Of a stretch of 64,000 nucleotides of DNA, positions 44,706 to 56,135 are shown in pieces. The position numbers and the translations under genes were made by a program. A model generated the notes under the pieces. That model worked only from the letters and a program-made list of their open reading frames with translations, did not search any database and was not told the DNA's origin. Every line of letters begins with the position of its first letter. Within the stretch, counting starts at the first letter, position 1. The stretch comes from Diphasiastrum complanatum. Its lineage: Eukaryota; Streptophyta; Lycopodiopsida; Lycopodiales; Lycopodiaceae. The DNA lies in NCBI GenBank assembly GCA_029204225.1, contig CM055113.1:28535592-28599591 (forward strand), in the 5' to 3' direction.

Positions 44706-45624
44706 AGTATGGTGGTGGCTTCAAAAAGAGCTTAAGGCCTAATCAGACTTCAAGATATTTATGTTTAGTTAAGTCATGGGCTTCACTTATAATTAAACAT
44801 TAGACATCATTTTTGGGATCTTTTGGCTCATTTGCATTTGAGTGAACTTTGAGCTCCATCTCCCCTTTCTCTTTGTTTTGGAATTGGATCTTGCTAGGCC
44901 TGATGTGCATCAATGAACTCATGTACTTCACACTCTTAAAAATGAAGTTCCTCTCTTTTCAATCTTTGTTTTGATATGCCCTTAATGACAACTAATGGGT
45001 ATTTGTTATTTATTGTTCTTTTCAACATATAATGTGCTCTTTTCACAAAAAGAAATTAGTGGTTTGATAGATGACAACTATGCTTGGGAAAGTTTGCAAT
45101 ATTGGATTGTTGATGTTCGGATTGCTTGTTGTTCTTGTTCTTGTATTTCAAGATCCTACAATCTTGAATTTTGTGATTTTTTCTATTATAATGCTTTTAG
45201 AACATTTTTCCTTTGGATTGATAAGGGGATGGTTGTGACTCTAGTTAGATCTTCAATGCGGTTTTAGATTAATTTCGTCAAAAATCAAAATAAAAAATGT
45301 AGATTTTAGAAAGTATTACTTTCATCCAACCACAACTTTTGATTGAATAAATAGACAATGTCTTGATACATAGAAGATAATTGGCATGTTGCTTGTGCCT
45401 TTTTTTTTACCATAATTCAAACGTCAAAACTCTTGTAACAACGAGAGCAATCCTTTCTATTTATCAAATAAATCATGATTGGTGGTTTGTAAAGAGCACA
45501 AAACACTTGGATGATAGGTAATGCATTTATTTTTTTCACACTAATTGCTATAACTTCTTGTTAAGCACTAGTGTAGTCCACCTTTGCACCTATGAGTTGG
45601 ATGAGTGAGGGATAAAAAAGGACA
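44706..45624. other. AT-rich intergenic sequence
   Basis: An open frame at 44995-45267 is hydrophobic and Cys-rich but unrecognised; probably chance. Nothing else is supported. Confidence 0.4.
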
Positions 45625-46160
45625 ATGTTTATTAATAAGTTGCATTTGTTATGTTCCCGTTGTTTTGGAACAAGACTTTTTAGAAAATGGTGTGATCAAC
45701 CTGGAGAATCAAAATCCATGATTATGCAAGAGCTACGGGAAGAATTCCCGCAAGAAAATGAGTTCGATCCAGGAGCCATATCAAAAGATATGAGCAAATG
45801 GATTCGACATAAGAGGGATGCCATGTGGGACACACTTCGAGTAGGCAAGTCAAACTTGTCTGGTGTTTCAAGCCAAATTGGAAGGCTTGCAAGGATGAGG
45901 CCAAAGATCCAAATAAATATCGCCTACAGAAGGAGACTGCAGTGAGTAGGATGACCCATCCTAAGTTAGGATCTAGTGGAAAGACGGGCCTACAGTCCAA
46001 ATGGTATGTAATTCATTTATATTCTACAATGCATTCTTTACTGTCATCGCATATGGATTAATTCGTGGTTCATGTTTAATTTGTCATTCACTTTTGTTCT
46101 TTTTTATAGCATCACAACTTTGGACGCTATCCATCCAAGCAATCCACCAAGTGTCTCTTG
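45625..46160 (+). pseudogene. Unidentified plant transposon-style coding remnant with a short intron
   Basis: The plus strand encodes LREEFPQENEFDPGAISKDM and KWIRHKRDAMWDTLRVGKSN, then in a shifted frame EAKDPNKYRLQKETAVSRMT and THPKLGSSGKTGLQSKW, followed by a plausible intron (GTATGTAATTC...TTTTTTATAG, about 46004-46110) and HHNFGRYPSKQSTKC. The Trp/Lys/Arg-rich pattern with a GS motif is reminiscent of the accessory transposase domain of plant En/Spm (CACTA) elements, but I cannot confirm it. One frameshift near 45840-45900. Confidence 0.3.
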
Positions 46161-46185
46161 AATTACCATTGCTTGTTGGTGAGGA

Positions 46186-46275
46186 TGTAGATGTCATCAA
46201 GAATAGATCTCCTTCATCCTCCTCATCCTCATGTGCAAGGTTTTCTTGTTTGTTCTCCTCCTCTTGTGCTCTTTA
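46186..46275 (-). pseudogene. Short Copia gag fragment after the zinc knuckle
   Basis: Minus-strand frame EENKQENLAHEDEEDEGDLF aligns with the acidic linker of the Copia gag at 34383-35642 (ESKQGNLTLEEDEDEVDSPL). Only about 30 codons remain. Confidence 0.6.
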
Positions 46276-46408
46276 TAAGGCCAGCTAATACCCATTTTAA
46301 AGTTCTTTGAAAGGAGAAAACTCCACATCATCATTTATTTTTAAAAACCAAAAATCCACATCATCAATTTTTTTAATAATGATGTGGCATTATCATCCAC
46401 GTTCTCAT

Positions 46409-47072
46409 TGTTAGAATTTACCAATTTTCACTTGGTTTTTTTATGAATATTAGACATCTATGTGGATCCACACATGTGAGGACCTATCCACATGTGTGAA
46501 ATGACACTTGTAATATTCAGATCCATTTTGATTAGCTTTCATTTGAGTCTAATGTGACATCTCCTATATTATAGGAGTTAGGTCCTAGATTGTAGGAATC
46601 TAGAAGGTCAACACAAATCACCAATGGATGATGTGGCAAACTTGATAGATCTTATCCAAAGTGGATATGGATAAGTACAATGAGCTGTCCCACACATGTT
46701 GGATGCAGCTTAGAGAGAGATTATGGTAAATTTGTACTTGATCCATGATAGATCTATTATTGAGCCAATGATGAGAAATCTTGGTTTGTGAAGCTATCAT
46801 TGTGTTTTGACTCTCTTAAGCACTTTCTTTTTGAGTGAATTCTTTGTAAATGATAAGTAAACTATTTCTCTGTTATCAGGCCATACAGTAGCTGTACTTC
46901 ACATGTGTGAAGCCGTGGATCATCTTTTTTATTTGTTCTTGCTTACACAAAGATTGTCAAGTAGAAGCTAGATTTGGAAGTAGTCTTGATATAGATCAAG
47001 ATCCCAAGCTACCAATCACTCTCTGTGATCATTTGTAGATCAATTTTAGTCCATAAGCTCTGAAATCTGACA
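46409..47072 (+). repeat. 5' LTR of a deletion-derived Copia element
   Basis: Starts TGTTAGAATTTACCAATTTT and ends AAATCTGACA directly before a perfect primer site, giving 664 bp. The start matches the LTR opening at 36230, but the interiors differ, so two related subfamilies are present. CACATGTGTGAA phrases occur near 46490 and 46900. No 3' LTR is found after 48526. Confidence 0.85.
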
Positions 47073-47084
47073 TGGTATCAGAGC
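47073..47084 (+). other. Copia primer-binding site (initiator Met tRNA)
   Basis: TGGTATCAGAGC immediately follows the LTR. Confidence 0.92.
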
Positions 47085-47140
47085 CAACTCAAAGAGCTTA
47101 GTTGATGATCCAAGAATCTTCATTTTGGTGAAAGAATAAA

Positions 47141-48526
47141 ATGAAAGACTTTTGTGAGATCAATGGCATTAAGTTACAATACACTCTTGACAAATCCGAG
47201 GAGGATCTTGACAAACCCGAGAGGGATCATGACAAACCCGAGGATGGAGACATGGATCCGAGTCAAAAGGGGCCGAGAAGATCATCAAGGAGCAAGGCCG
47301 AGCCCTCAAGGCTCACCTATGTGGACAAGGGAAAGCAAAAGGAAAACTCTACACCTTCTACCTCTTACTCTTTCTTAGCTACATTGCTTGAAGAACCATC
47401 ATCTTTTGAAGAAGCATATAAATCTAAAGTTTGGAGAGATGCAATGCAAGTAGAGTATGATGCATTAGAAGAAAATCATACTTGGAATCTTGTAAATCTT
47501 CCAAGAGGGAAGAAACCACTTGCAAGTAAGTGGATTTATAGAATAAAGTACAATCAAGATGGATCTATTAGTAAGTACAAAGCTAGGCTTGTTGCTAAGG
47601 GATTTTTTCAAATAAAAGGATTGGATTATGAAGAAATATTTGCACCTGTAGCTAAGCTTGTAACTATTAGATTAATCATTTGCATTGCTACTTTGTTCAA
47701 GTGGGATCTCTACCAAATGGATGTGACAAATGCCTTCTTGAATGGCTTCTTAGAAGAGGAAAGTGAGTTCAAGATGGTAGATCTACGCTTCCTAAAGTTT
47801 ATACGTGGGATAGAAGTGTCTAGAAGTAGCATTTGTACTTTCATAAGTCAATCTGAGTATGCTACTTCCATTCTTGAAAGATTTGGTATGAAAGATTGTA
47901 AGGGGATTGACACCCCTATGGAGCATGTTGTGAAAGCAACTAATGAAGGTAATGAAGCATCCTTTGAGGACATCACCCTCTTTAGGAAGCTTATAGGCTC
48001 TCTAATCTATTTGACCATCACTAGACCTGACTTAAGTTTTTGTGTAAGCAAGTTGAGTCAAAGTATGCAAGCTCCTTTAGTTCATCATTGGAAGAGTGCC
48101 AAGAGAGTACTTAGATATGTTTCTAGTACTGGATTTTTTGGCATACTTTATGAAGGATTTAACTTGCACTTGAGAGCCTACTCGGATTCAGATTTTGCAA
48201 GTGACAAGATGGATAGGAAGTCCATTAGTGCATTTGCAACATTTCTTTGTGGAGGAGTAATATCTTGGCTTTCCAAAAGGCAAGATACAATCTCACTATC
48301 TTCTTGTGAAGACGAGTACAAGGCATTGACTTCAACAACCAAAGAGCTCCTATGGCTAAGAAGACTCTTGATAGAACTACATGTGCTAGAGGCCCAGGAG
48401 GAGAATCTGAAGAATTCAAATGGACAAAACAATTTGTCCTGTCCATCTATAATGCAAGTTGAATACTGGCCACTTAGAATCAAGCATTTGCATAAAAATA
48501 TAACAGCTCATTACTACAAGTGTTGA
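47141..48526 (+). CDS. Deletion-derived Copia ORF: integrase stub, reverse transcriptase without YVDD, RNase H
   Basis: A 461-codon frame remains open although most of the polyprotein is gone. It opens with an integrase core stub (MKDFCEINGIKLQYTL), passes through three tandem LDKPE-type units, then the integrase-RT linker ([20 protein letters not shown]) and reverse transcriptase (ARLVAKGF, MDVTNAFLNGFLEEE). There about 110 codons including YVDD are missing, and the frame resumes at SEFKMVDLRFLKFI and RNase H (SDSDFASDKMDRKS, TISLSSCEDEYKAL, where the second Glu-containing motif is altered). The C-terminal third of RNase H is degenerate. No gag, protease or active enzyme is encoded, so the element could move only with help. 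Whether the product is made is unknown. Confidence 0.8.
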   Translation: MKDFCEINGIKLQYTLDKSEEDLDKPERDHDKPEDGDMDPSQKGPRRSSRSKAEPSRLTYVDKGKQKENSTPSTSYSFLATLLEEPSSFEEAYKSKVWRDAMQVEYDALEENHTWNLVNLPRGKKPLASKWIYRIKYNQDGSISKYKARLVAKGFFQIKGLDYEEIFAPVAKLVTIRLIICIATLFKWDLYQMDVTNAFLNGFLEEESEFKMVDLRFLKFIRGIEVSRSSICTFISQSEYATSILERFGMKDCKGIDTPMEHVVKATNEGNEASFEDITLFRKLIGSLIYLTITRPDLSFCVSKLSQSMQAPLVHHWKSAKRVLRYVSSTGFFGILYEGFNLHLRAYSDSDFASDKMDRKSISAFATFLCGGVISWLSKRQDTISLSSCEDEYKALTSTTKELLWLRRLLIELHVLEAQEENLKNSNGQNNLSCPSIMQVEYWPLRIKHLHKNITAHYYKC

Positions 48527-49288
48527 TGGGTCGATAGCAACATTGTTAATCAAGATGATCAAAACACATGTTAAGTTTAATTTAGTGGAACCAAATGCAA
48601 TGCAAAAATATAAGTTCAAGGGATAAATCATCCAAGATGGCACAATGTTGAAGAAGTAGACAAATAATAATAATAATTTGATGATACTTTCTTCCAATTT
48701 CAGACAGATTTGGTTGCTAAAAAGGCAATTTGGTATTTCATCAACCTCTTATGCGGCCACCATTTTAGTCCTAATAAAAAAAAAAGCTACAAGCTTATTG
48801 GTGATGATGGAGTGCATCAAGAAAAGCATGGATAAAGATCGCTTATGTAAAACCTGAAGCTTTATTCGATGATGAGCCTATCTTGAAGTGTTGGGGAAGG
48901 CTGGTGGCAACCAGTACTTCCGTAACCGGCTACCGATGTGCTTTTGGCATCATGATTACCATGTCATCCAAGGTATAATAACTCTTGAATTTTTTTGGCA
49001 CATCATGGACTAGTGCCTTCAAAAGAGTGATAGCTTGTGCATTGCTTTTGACATTCCTGAAGTTGATGTCGAAGCGTGGTCGGATGACCCTTGAGCATGT
49101 GATTTAGAAACTTTCTTCTTTCCTCTTACATCCTTGTTGGTTGCTATAGCCTCTTTGAATAAATCGCTCCACTTGATCACCTAATTGTATCTTTGATTTT
49201 GTTGGTTTTTCTTTGGTACAGGTGCTTTCGGTGGTGGCATCTTTGAGACTTTAGCACGTTGAGATTTCTGAGGTGGTTGAGTTGGTAT
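48527..49288. other. Unassigned sequence, probably decayed gypsy remainder
   Basis: No intact ORF. Minus-strand fragments continue the reading from the Tat-type relic to the right (PPPKAPVPKKNQQN-like, many stops), suggesting the old gypsy copy extends leftward. Confidence 0.4.
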
Positions 49289-50527
49289 TTATTGAACTCC
49301 ATAATGCATATAATCCATGTGGTGTAGTATTTGCTCATCTGTCAGCTCAACTTCCTTGTTATAATACAATGCATATTGCCAAGGAACTAGATCATCTTCA
49401 ACAAGTTCTGGAATAGGTTCTGGTGATAGCCATGGTACGTTTATCATGTTCACCCCATAGTAGACTGACATGTCTAGGGTGAATCCTCGTGATGGTAATT
49501 CGTTGGATTCTGAATCTGAATCTAGATGACATGTATGCCTAGCCATACAGTCAGTTGTTGCCAATGCATATGTCCACAGCACGGTATTTTTTTTGTGAAT
49601 CATAATGAACACCCATTGAGTCTTTGGGGCAATCAATGCTATGGTCCATTGTGAAAGAAGTGTCATCAGCCTTGGGTGGTATAGGCTTCACCCCCCATGT
49701 GGAGGGATCCACTTTTACTGCCCCTAGTCTCCATTCTCAAATGTGATTTTTCCAGTCCCCCAATCACTGGACTACTTGGGAAATTCGTAACCAAAGTCGT
49801 CCCAACAAAATGCGAGAGGCAGTGGGTGTTTTAGGAATGTCCATCACCACAAATGTAATGACAAATTGTACTCCTGCTATCTTGACTAGAATGTCTTCTA
49901 CAATCCCCTTTGGGCACACATATGATTGATCAACTAGTTTGATGGTGAACTTGGTAGCTTTCAGGCCTTATAGATTCCATTTCTCATACAAAGTAGCGGA
50001 GATAAGGTTGACACCCGATCCTCCATCTACAACAGTAGCTTATTCTCTGAAGATTTTGTGCTTGATAGGAAGAGTTGTATTGTGTTGCTCACTCTCCCAA
50101 GCTGATCCTACGTTCAGAACATTGTTGGCTTCTTCGAATTTGGTGCAGAATAATGGTTCCTTGGAAGGTATGTATGATTCAGTGATCGGGCAATCTAACA
50201 AGACACCCTTTTCCTGAGGTGCAATGAAGGAGCTCTTCAATCGAGATGTTCATTCTATTGGATAAGATGCTTGTCAGGAATTATGTCCTTGTAGCTTTGG
50301 GTTTCGCCATATGGAATGGTTCTTCTTGATGGTGTAGTCGCACTTTCACATCTGATCTGTGTGGTGAACCTTGTGGTGCGGTCGCTTGTTGATCTACGTT
50401 TGGTGTGGTGTCTTGAGGAGCTGTCGGTTGTTGTGCAGCTTCCTCCGCTTGTGCTTCTTGTATCCAATGCTTGATCTTCTGATATTCATCCTTCACATTT
50501 GAATAAGGTAATCCCGGTCCTCCTAAT
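49289..50527 (-). pseudogene. Older Tat-type Ty3/gypsy gag C-terminus and protease
   Basis: The minus strand encodes SQLGGPGLPYSNVKDEYQKI (50450-50538), a Gln/Ala-rich linker, a frame at 50040-50240 (ESYIPSKEPLFCTKFEEANN), then after a stop the protease block VVDGGSGVNLIS (about 50004-50037) and ILLGRLWL. D-G-G-S-G-V-N and the LLGRPWL block are characteristic of Tat/Athila-lineage proteases. A further frame at 49289-49666 (VELTDEQILHHMDYMHYGVQ) belongs to the region after the protease. Many stops. The newer Tat element at 50528 interrupts it; the upstream part is at 57707-57925. Confidence 0.7.
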
Positions 50528-51792
50528 TGTGATGCCACCTTATTGTTAAAAATTGAATATCAACATAAATATGGCATGATATACTCGAAAATGAAGATAT
50601 GAGCTCGTTAAGTATAAATCATGAAGAGGCCTAAAGTCATTTTTCGCAAAAATATATCTCCTAAGTACTTGCCTTGTAATTAAGGGCAAGACCTTTGATG
50701 AGAAAGACATTACTTTGAATAACCTTTACTAGGTGGTCCACACAAAATGACTAGATACGAAAAGACATGTTTAACTAGAGTAACTTTAACTCGTAGTTAA
50801 GTATACCTTTCATGGTATAATTGAACGTATTTTCAATCTAATTGTTAACTAGACCCTTTCACGGGAGCGACACACCTATTGTTTTAGAGGTGTGTTTGTT
50901 CGCCCCGTAGAACATATATTGATCTCACACTTCAGTCTCGAGCATCGAGACAAAAGAGTTTATGCATATGTAAGAGATTGAAGAAGTGAATAGAGTTTTG
51001 TGAGTTATTCTCTCTTATCTCTGTTCTCCGCACTGTTGAGTGTGAGTGATCTTGAGTCTGCTAACAATCTCTATGCATTACATGAATTACTCTCTGATCA
51101 GACAGACGCTCTAGTGCATTACAGTCCTTTGTTGTGTATCTCTAAAGCATGCCCTAAAAAGACTGTCTTTAAACCAACTTATTCGTCTGTTGCGAATACT
51201 TTCTTTTCGGCACTCGAATAACGACTATCTTTGGTACAATCTAGCACGATCATTGAATAAAGCTGTATGTATATATATGAGATGACAATCCTTGTTTGAA
51301 GAATTGAGTCTTTGATCTGTTTTCCTGATTGGCATTGACATAAGTTTCTAATATGTTCTAAAACCATTCATGTTCTTTAACCATTAATTTGGACTTTAGT
51401 TGTTGAGGACTTCTTTCTAGAAACAAACAGTTCGCGAACGCGATTAATTAATTGTCTGCACAGTCGCAAATACATCAAACAACTCTCGACTCTTGTTGAC
51501 ACCTTAATGAGCCAGAGTGTAGTATTGTTGTACTACTCTGATAACATCTCATATGTAGAACACGTTTCATTCGATTTGATAGAGGCTAGATTGTTGTTCT
51601 GAAATTATTAACATTACATTTTCCAAACCATAAGTAATACTGGTTACTTTTTAATGTCGGTTGACAACCAGAAAAACACTCGAAACCACTTGCCATAGTT
51701 GTACCAAATACATAACTTTCTAACGCTGTCCTCTGTGGGAATGACATTATTTACTATAAAATCTATATTAACCATGTTGGTATAGTACGACA
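50528..51792 (+). repeat. 5' LTR of the Tat element
   Basis: Starts TGTGATGCCACC and ends TAGTACGACA. It holds about 22 bases (AACATAAATATGGCATGATA and flanks, near 50561-50582) absent from the other LTR. A 73-codon frame (51000-51221) is present with the same translation in both LTRs but has no recognisable feature. Confidence 0.95.
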
Positions 51793-51802
51793 TATACCAA
51801 TT

Positions 51803-51822
51803 TTTGACGTCGTTGCTGGGGA
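51803..51822 (+). other. Primer-binding site-like sequence of the Tat element
   Basis: TTTGACGTCGTTGCTGGGGA lies ten bases after the LTR. It resembles the GGCGCCGTTGCCGGGGA primer site (Asp tRNA) usual in Tat/Athila elements, with several transition-type differences that may impair priming. Confidence 0.65.
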
Positions 51823-51874
51823 TAGTTTAGGAAAGCTATAAGAAATTTGACAAATCCATCTCCATCTCTAGTGT

Positions 51875-52153
51875 ATGTCAGATAGAGAATCCATATTAGA
51901 ACAATATCGTAAGCTTAGAGAGGAATTTTTACGAAGACAAAGTGAGAATACTAGTCGAAGAAATCTAGATGAAATCACTGCTCAATTACTTGAACTCCTA
52001 ATTATCTTCGGTAGGGAGGGCCTGCTACACGTTTCACTTCTATATCAAAAATTAAATACGATTATTTTAAAGAGACTTCTTCCAACGATGCAGATAGCTA
52101 TGTCTCACAATTCGAGTCAATCGCTAATGCGAATAACGAAGGTACTGACATAG
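51875..52153 (+). pseudogene. Gag-like N-terminal stub of the Tat element
   Basis: A 92-codon frame begins MSDRESILEQYRKLREEFLR soon after the primer site, where gag would start; it is charged and helical, then loses coherence after about residue 45. The rest of gag and most of pol are deleted before integrase homology begins at about 52168. Confidence 0.45.
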
Positions 52154-52167
52154 ACAAACTACGAATC

Positions 52168-53112
52168 TTCCCTGGTCTGCCAATGTTCAAGGATGTATGA
52201 AATTTTATTCGTTCATGTGATCCATGCCAGAGATATGGTAAGCCTACAAAAGCAATGAATTGGCCGTTGACACCAATCTTGCCTCTTGCACCATTTGAAA
52301 AGTGGGGTATTGACTTTGTTGGTCCAATCAAACCTGTGACTTGACATACGAAATGTCATTATATTCTAGTTGCAACGGATTATGCTACAAAGAACGTTGA
52401 AGCAGAGTTGTCGTGACGTTCCTATTCAAAAGTATAATCACAAGATATGGTTGTCCACTTGAACTAGTAAGTGACCGAGGTTCACATTTTCTAATTGACA
52501 CGATACGGTTGCTGACAACCTATTTTCTGATCAAACACAAAAAACTACACCGTATAATCCAAAAGCAAATGGGTTGATAGAAAGAGCTAATGGAATTTTA
52601 TGTAAGATCCTGAACAAAATTACTATTGCACATGCAACGGATTGGGATCGAAAACTACCATAAGTTCTCTGGGCTTATCGCAACACAGAGAAAATCACAA
52701 TGAAGCAGACACCATATTTTCTTACGTATGGTATGCATCCTATTTTGCCAATTGAATTTGAGGTGAAAACTTTTTGTATTCAAGCTCAATGAACAGATGC
52801 AGAATGTATAAACGAAAGGTTGACGAATATTGAAGAACTAGCCAAAACTTGTGAAAAATCACAAAAATTAACGAAGGAAATCTATCAACAAAGAAAGAAG
52901 AAGTAAGACAGTCGTATTAAAAAATGTGATCTTAAAGCTGATGACTTTGCACTGATATATGACAGTCGACATCAAAAGTTCCGTGGAGATGGCTTGGACC
53001 ATATAAAGTCATAGAGGTGTTTGAGGATGGTTCTGTACAACTTCAATCACTTGAAGGTGAACTATTACCTACACGTATTAATGGGTCCAAACTGATTAAA
53101 TACTACCTTTGA
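52168..53112 (+). pseudogene. Ty3/gypsy integrase of the Tat element, heavily decayed
   Basis: Fragments in all three frames rebuild the integrase order: zinc-finger half (NFIRSCDPCQRYGKPTKAMN), core Asp (FEKWGIDFVGPIKP), second Asp (ELVSDRGSHF), Glu (NPKANGLIERANGIL) and the gypsy C-terminal block (TPYFLTYGMHPILPIEFEV). At least six stops and several frameshifts occur. The three catalytic residues can still be seen, so loss of function comes from frame disruption. Confidence 0.88.
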
Positions 53113-53887
53113 TCAGAATTTTTTTTTCTTATTATTTTCTAGTATTTTTCTGATATTTATCGCGACTTTTCTTTTATCTTTCTAAAAATTTTCGTGAAAT
53201 TTTCTTGATTTCTCTCAATCTTTCAATATAATTTTTAAAGTATTTTCAAGAATTTTTCGCGACACTAAATTTGTTAATCAAATTTTCGTTAATCATTTTT
53301 GAGAATTTTTCTAGGTTCTTTTCTAGCATTTTCTCCAGTTTTTTGAGAAATTTTCTAGTATGTTCCTAAAATTTTTGAGAAATTTTTGTGAGTTTCTGTA
53401 TCATTTTTTTTAGGATCCTGTGAAAAAGTTTCGCAAAACTTTCTAGAATATTTCTAGCATATTTTTGAGAATCTCTCGACCTACTTTTTGTATTCCTCCA
53501 TTAAAGATGATGGCCACGTGATCATCATTTTTCACACGTGTGTACACTCACATATCAAAACAGATATTGTTTTTTTTTAATTTAATTTAATTTTTTATTT
53601 CTCTCTTTTTACAAACAGTCTTCCTTCATTAAAGATCGATCTGTCAAATTATAGTTTCAAACACTATGCAATGCACATCCTCCATAAATGGAAGTGACAG
53701 ATGTCATGTCACCATGCCATGTCATCATCCCTTCCACACCACTACTACATATCCGAGTTATTTTCTATTTTCTTCCTTACACTTTCGGCCTGTGAGTTTA
53801 TGCTTTCCTACACTTATTCTCTTTTGCGATCAAGCTCACTCATATGAACTATTGCGATCTACGGAGCTGTCGTCAAACATTTGACCA
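53113..53887 (+). other. Low-complexity spacer between integrase and extra ORF
   Basis: The stretch 53113-53500 is a polypyrimidine-rich series of TTTTTGAGAAATTTTCTAG-like phrases. From 53500 to 53887 no domain is visible; CACACGTGTGTA near 53531 is palindromic. A subgenomic promoter for the downstream ORF could lie here, but that is not demonstrable. Confidence 0.5.
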
Positions 53888-56135
53888 ATGGCTTCCGGAT
53901 CAAGTTCTAGTTCTACCATCATTTGGAAAGCATGCGTAGGAATCCGCCTGGCATCCATCCAGTCTTATTTAGATCGATGCAGGTTGGGTGATCTAAAAGT
54001 GGACCCTTCAATCATCCTTTCTGAAGTTAGTAAGGAATTTGTGAACTCCATCCACTCAATTTCTAAGGTGGACTTCAAAGTTCATGTGCGAGGCCAATTC
54101 TTCACTATCACTGAAGACCTATTATGCACAACCTTGGGGTTACCTTTGGATGGGAAGATGGTTTCAACCAATAAAGACTCAGTGGATGAAGTAGCCCACT
54201 TTTTGAGCAACTGTTTCGTACCCACGAAGGGGTACAAAATTTCAATGATCCGTGATACATCATTTAAATTGTTCTGTAAATACGCGAACCAAGCAATATT
54301 TTTGAACGAATGCGGATGCCACAATTTCAGTTCAAAATTTTGGCTACATATTGGACGCACTCGCCGGTAATCCAGTTTTTTTCGGCGTTATTATCTACAA
54401 GGCTTTTTTGCGATGGATTAAGCATCGAAAGTTTTCTGGCGTTGGAGCACATGTTTCTCGACTGTGTGCCAATTTTGACATTTTGACCGAACAGGAGAAA
54501 ACAATGCTAACGGGAAGGATGTTGGCTTCCAAGCCAATTGATCTTTCCAGCATCCTGTCTGTTCCTATTCCGGTTGCACCAGATGCTGCACCAGCAGTTG
54601 AAGTGGTAGCTACTACTGCTATGGAGATTGATGCTGCACCATCCCAACTAGATACAATTTCAGCTAGGACAATGGATGGCGCTGTTGCTGTTGCTGATTC
54701 TTCAAAGCTCGCATCTGCTTCCACATCTCAGAAGCAGCAAAGTGCATCCACCACTGATGATGATGCAACTCAGTCCAACACATCAAACAAAGGAGGAACA
54801 ACTGCAGAAGGAGATACTGGGGCTCCTATGGAAGATGAAGACGAACCAAACAACCAGCCCCAGTGGTTTCGATCCATGACAGAAAAAGCCAAGAATTTAG
54901 TGGCTGAAGTGTACGAGTTTGATAAGTACCACCGACAACTCACCATGGAGCTTATCAACTCAAAGAGAGAATCTCTAGACTCTCTCAAGGAGTCCTACGA
55001 GAAGATCAATTCGCTCGAATCAGACAATACGAAGCTGATCGAACAAAATTATTCTCTTGAAACACAGCTTCAGACTCTAATAAAGAAAGCTGATTCTTCG
55101 AAACAGACAAATAAGGTGATTCAGGCCAAGTCTGACAATTTTTAGACTCAAAATAATTCTTTGAAATAACAACTCTTGGATGCGAATCAACATAACGTTG
55201 CCCTCCAGAAATATTTGTAGGAGGAGCGCATGATGTGAATAAAGACAGAAGCTGCTCTTTCTGTGAGCACTAATGCAGGGTCAGTCACAGTCGACCTCAC
55301 GAAGCTAAACCGGCTCTAAGACCAGATGCTCAAAAATTTTCAAGTTGAGTTCTTACAACCGCTCGAGGATGCGAAGGCACTTGTCGAGGAAGAGTTGGCT
55401 GAGCTGAAGGAGCTCTCAAGTGAAGCCACCCCATCTTGCAGCAAGCCCGATTCTCACGACGAATATCTTCAGGCCCTACTTTGCATTGATGACATTACAC
55501 AACAACTTCAAGCTGTGTCATCTTGTTTTGGAGCCTTGGACCATCAAGAGTATGTGGAGGCTGTCGCGAATCTCGACAAGCTCGAGCAGGAGCTGTAGAA
55601 TCTCAAGCAACAATTGGAAGATCAGAAGCTGGCTGCTGAGTTGCAAACTCAGGACTTGGCAACTACATCCACACAGCCAAAGCGAACACAACACAATCAG
55701 TCGAAAGTATGTGCTGACAGATTTCGTGCATTTGCTGAACGCTTTTGGAAATGGTGTCCACATGCATTTAATGTTGAATTGCAATGGCATTTGGAATACA
55801 TGTTGGACGATTGGACGATTTGGAATCAACCTTGGGAGAAGGATGACTTTCTCTGGTTATGGGCCCAGCTCTCTATCGAACAGAAAGGATGTCTCTGTTG
55901 GGGCATTATCCAGGGTAAGTTCCAAGTCGTGCCTTTCAGATCAGTAGAGTTGTACATTGGCTCTTCGGCTATGTATGCTCTAGAATATATGCGAATCAAA
56001 GAGTTTCAATTTTTGCGGAACGAAGAACTTAGAAGAATTCGGCAACTTACCAGTTGGCCGCTACACAAAATCAAAAGAAGACTTGCTGTTGATCGAAGCT
56101 CAGCAAAACTTGGAGTTTGCTCAGAAATTATATGA
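53888..56135 (+). pseudogene. Extra ORF (aORF) of the Tat element, coiled-coil protein
   Basis: Starts at ATG 53888 (MASGSSSSSTIIWKACVGIR). An N-terminal globular part includes FKVHVRGQFFTITEDLLCTT, resembling the putative plant transposon protein domain found in Tat/Athila extra ORFs. A one-base shift near 54350 leads into DALAGNPVFFGVIIYKAFLR; the new frame then runs to 56135. It continues with an Ala/Thr/Ser-rich linker, a long coiled coil (SLKESYEKINSLESDNTKLI) and a Trp-rich C-terminus (RFWKWCPHAFNVELQWHLEY). Only about six stops (55143, 55167, about 55218, about 55236, 55317, 55596) break some 600 codons, far fewer than in the integrase. Its role is unknown; Tat relatives carry comparable ORFs after pol. 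Confidence 0.6.

Noticed and set aside
51000-51221. 73-codon ORF with the same translation in both Tat LTRs (also 56909-57130)
   Set aside because: LTR duplication alone explains the identity; no domain, signal or codon bias supports a gene.
54395-54724. Minus-strand ORF opposite the Tat aORF
   Set aside because: Shadow of the Ala/Thr-rich sense coding region.
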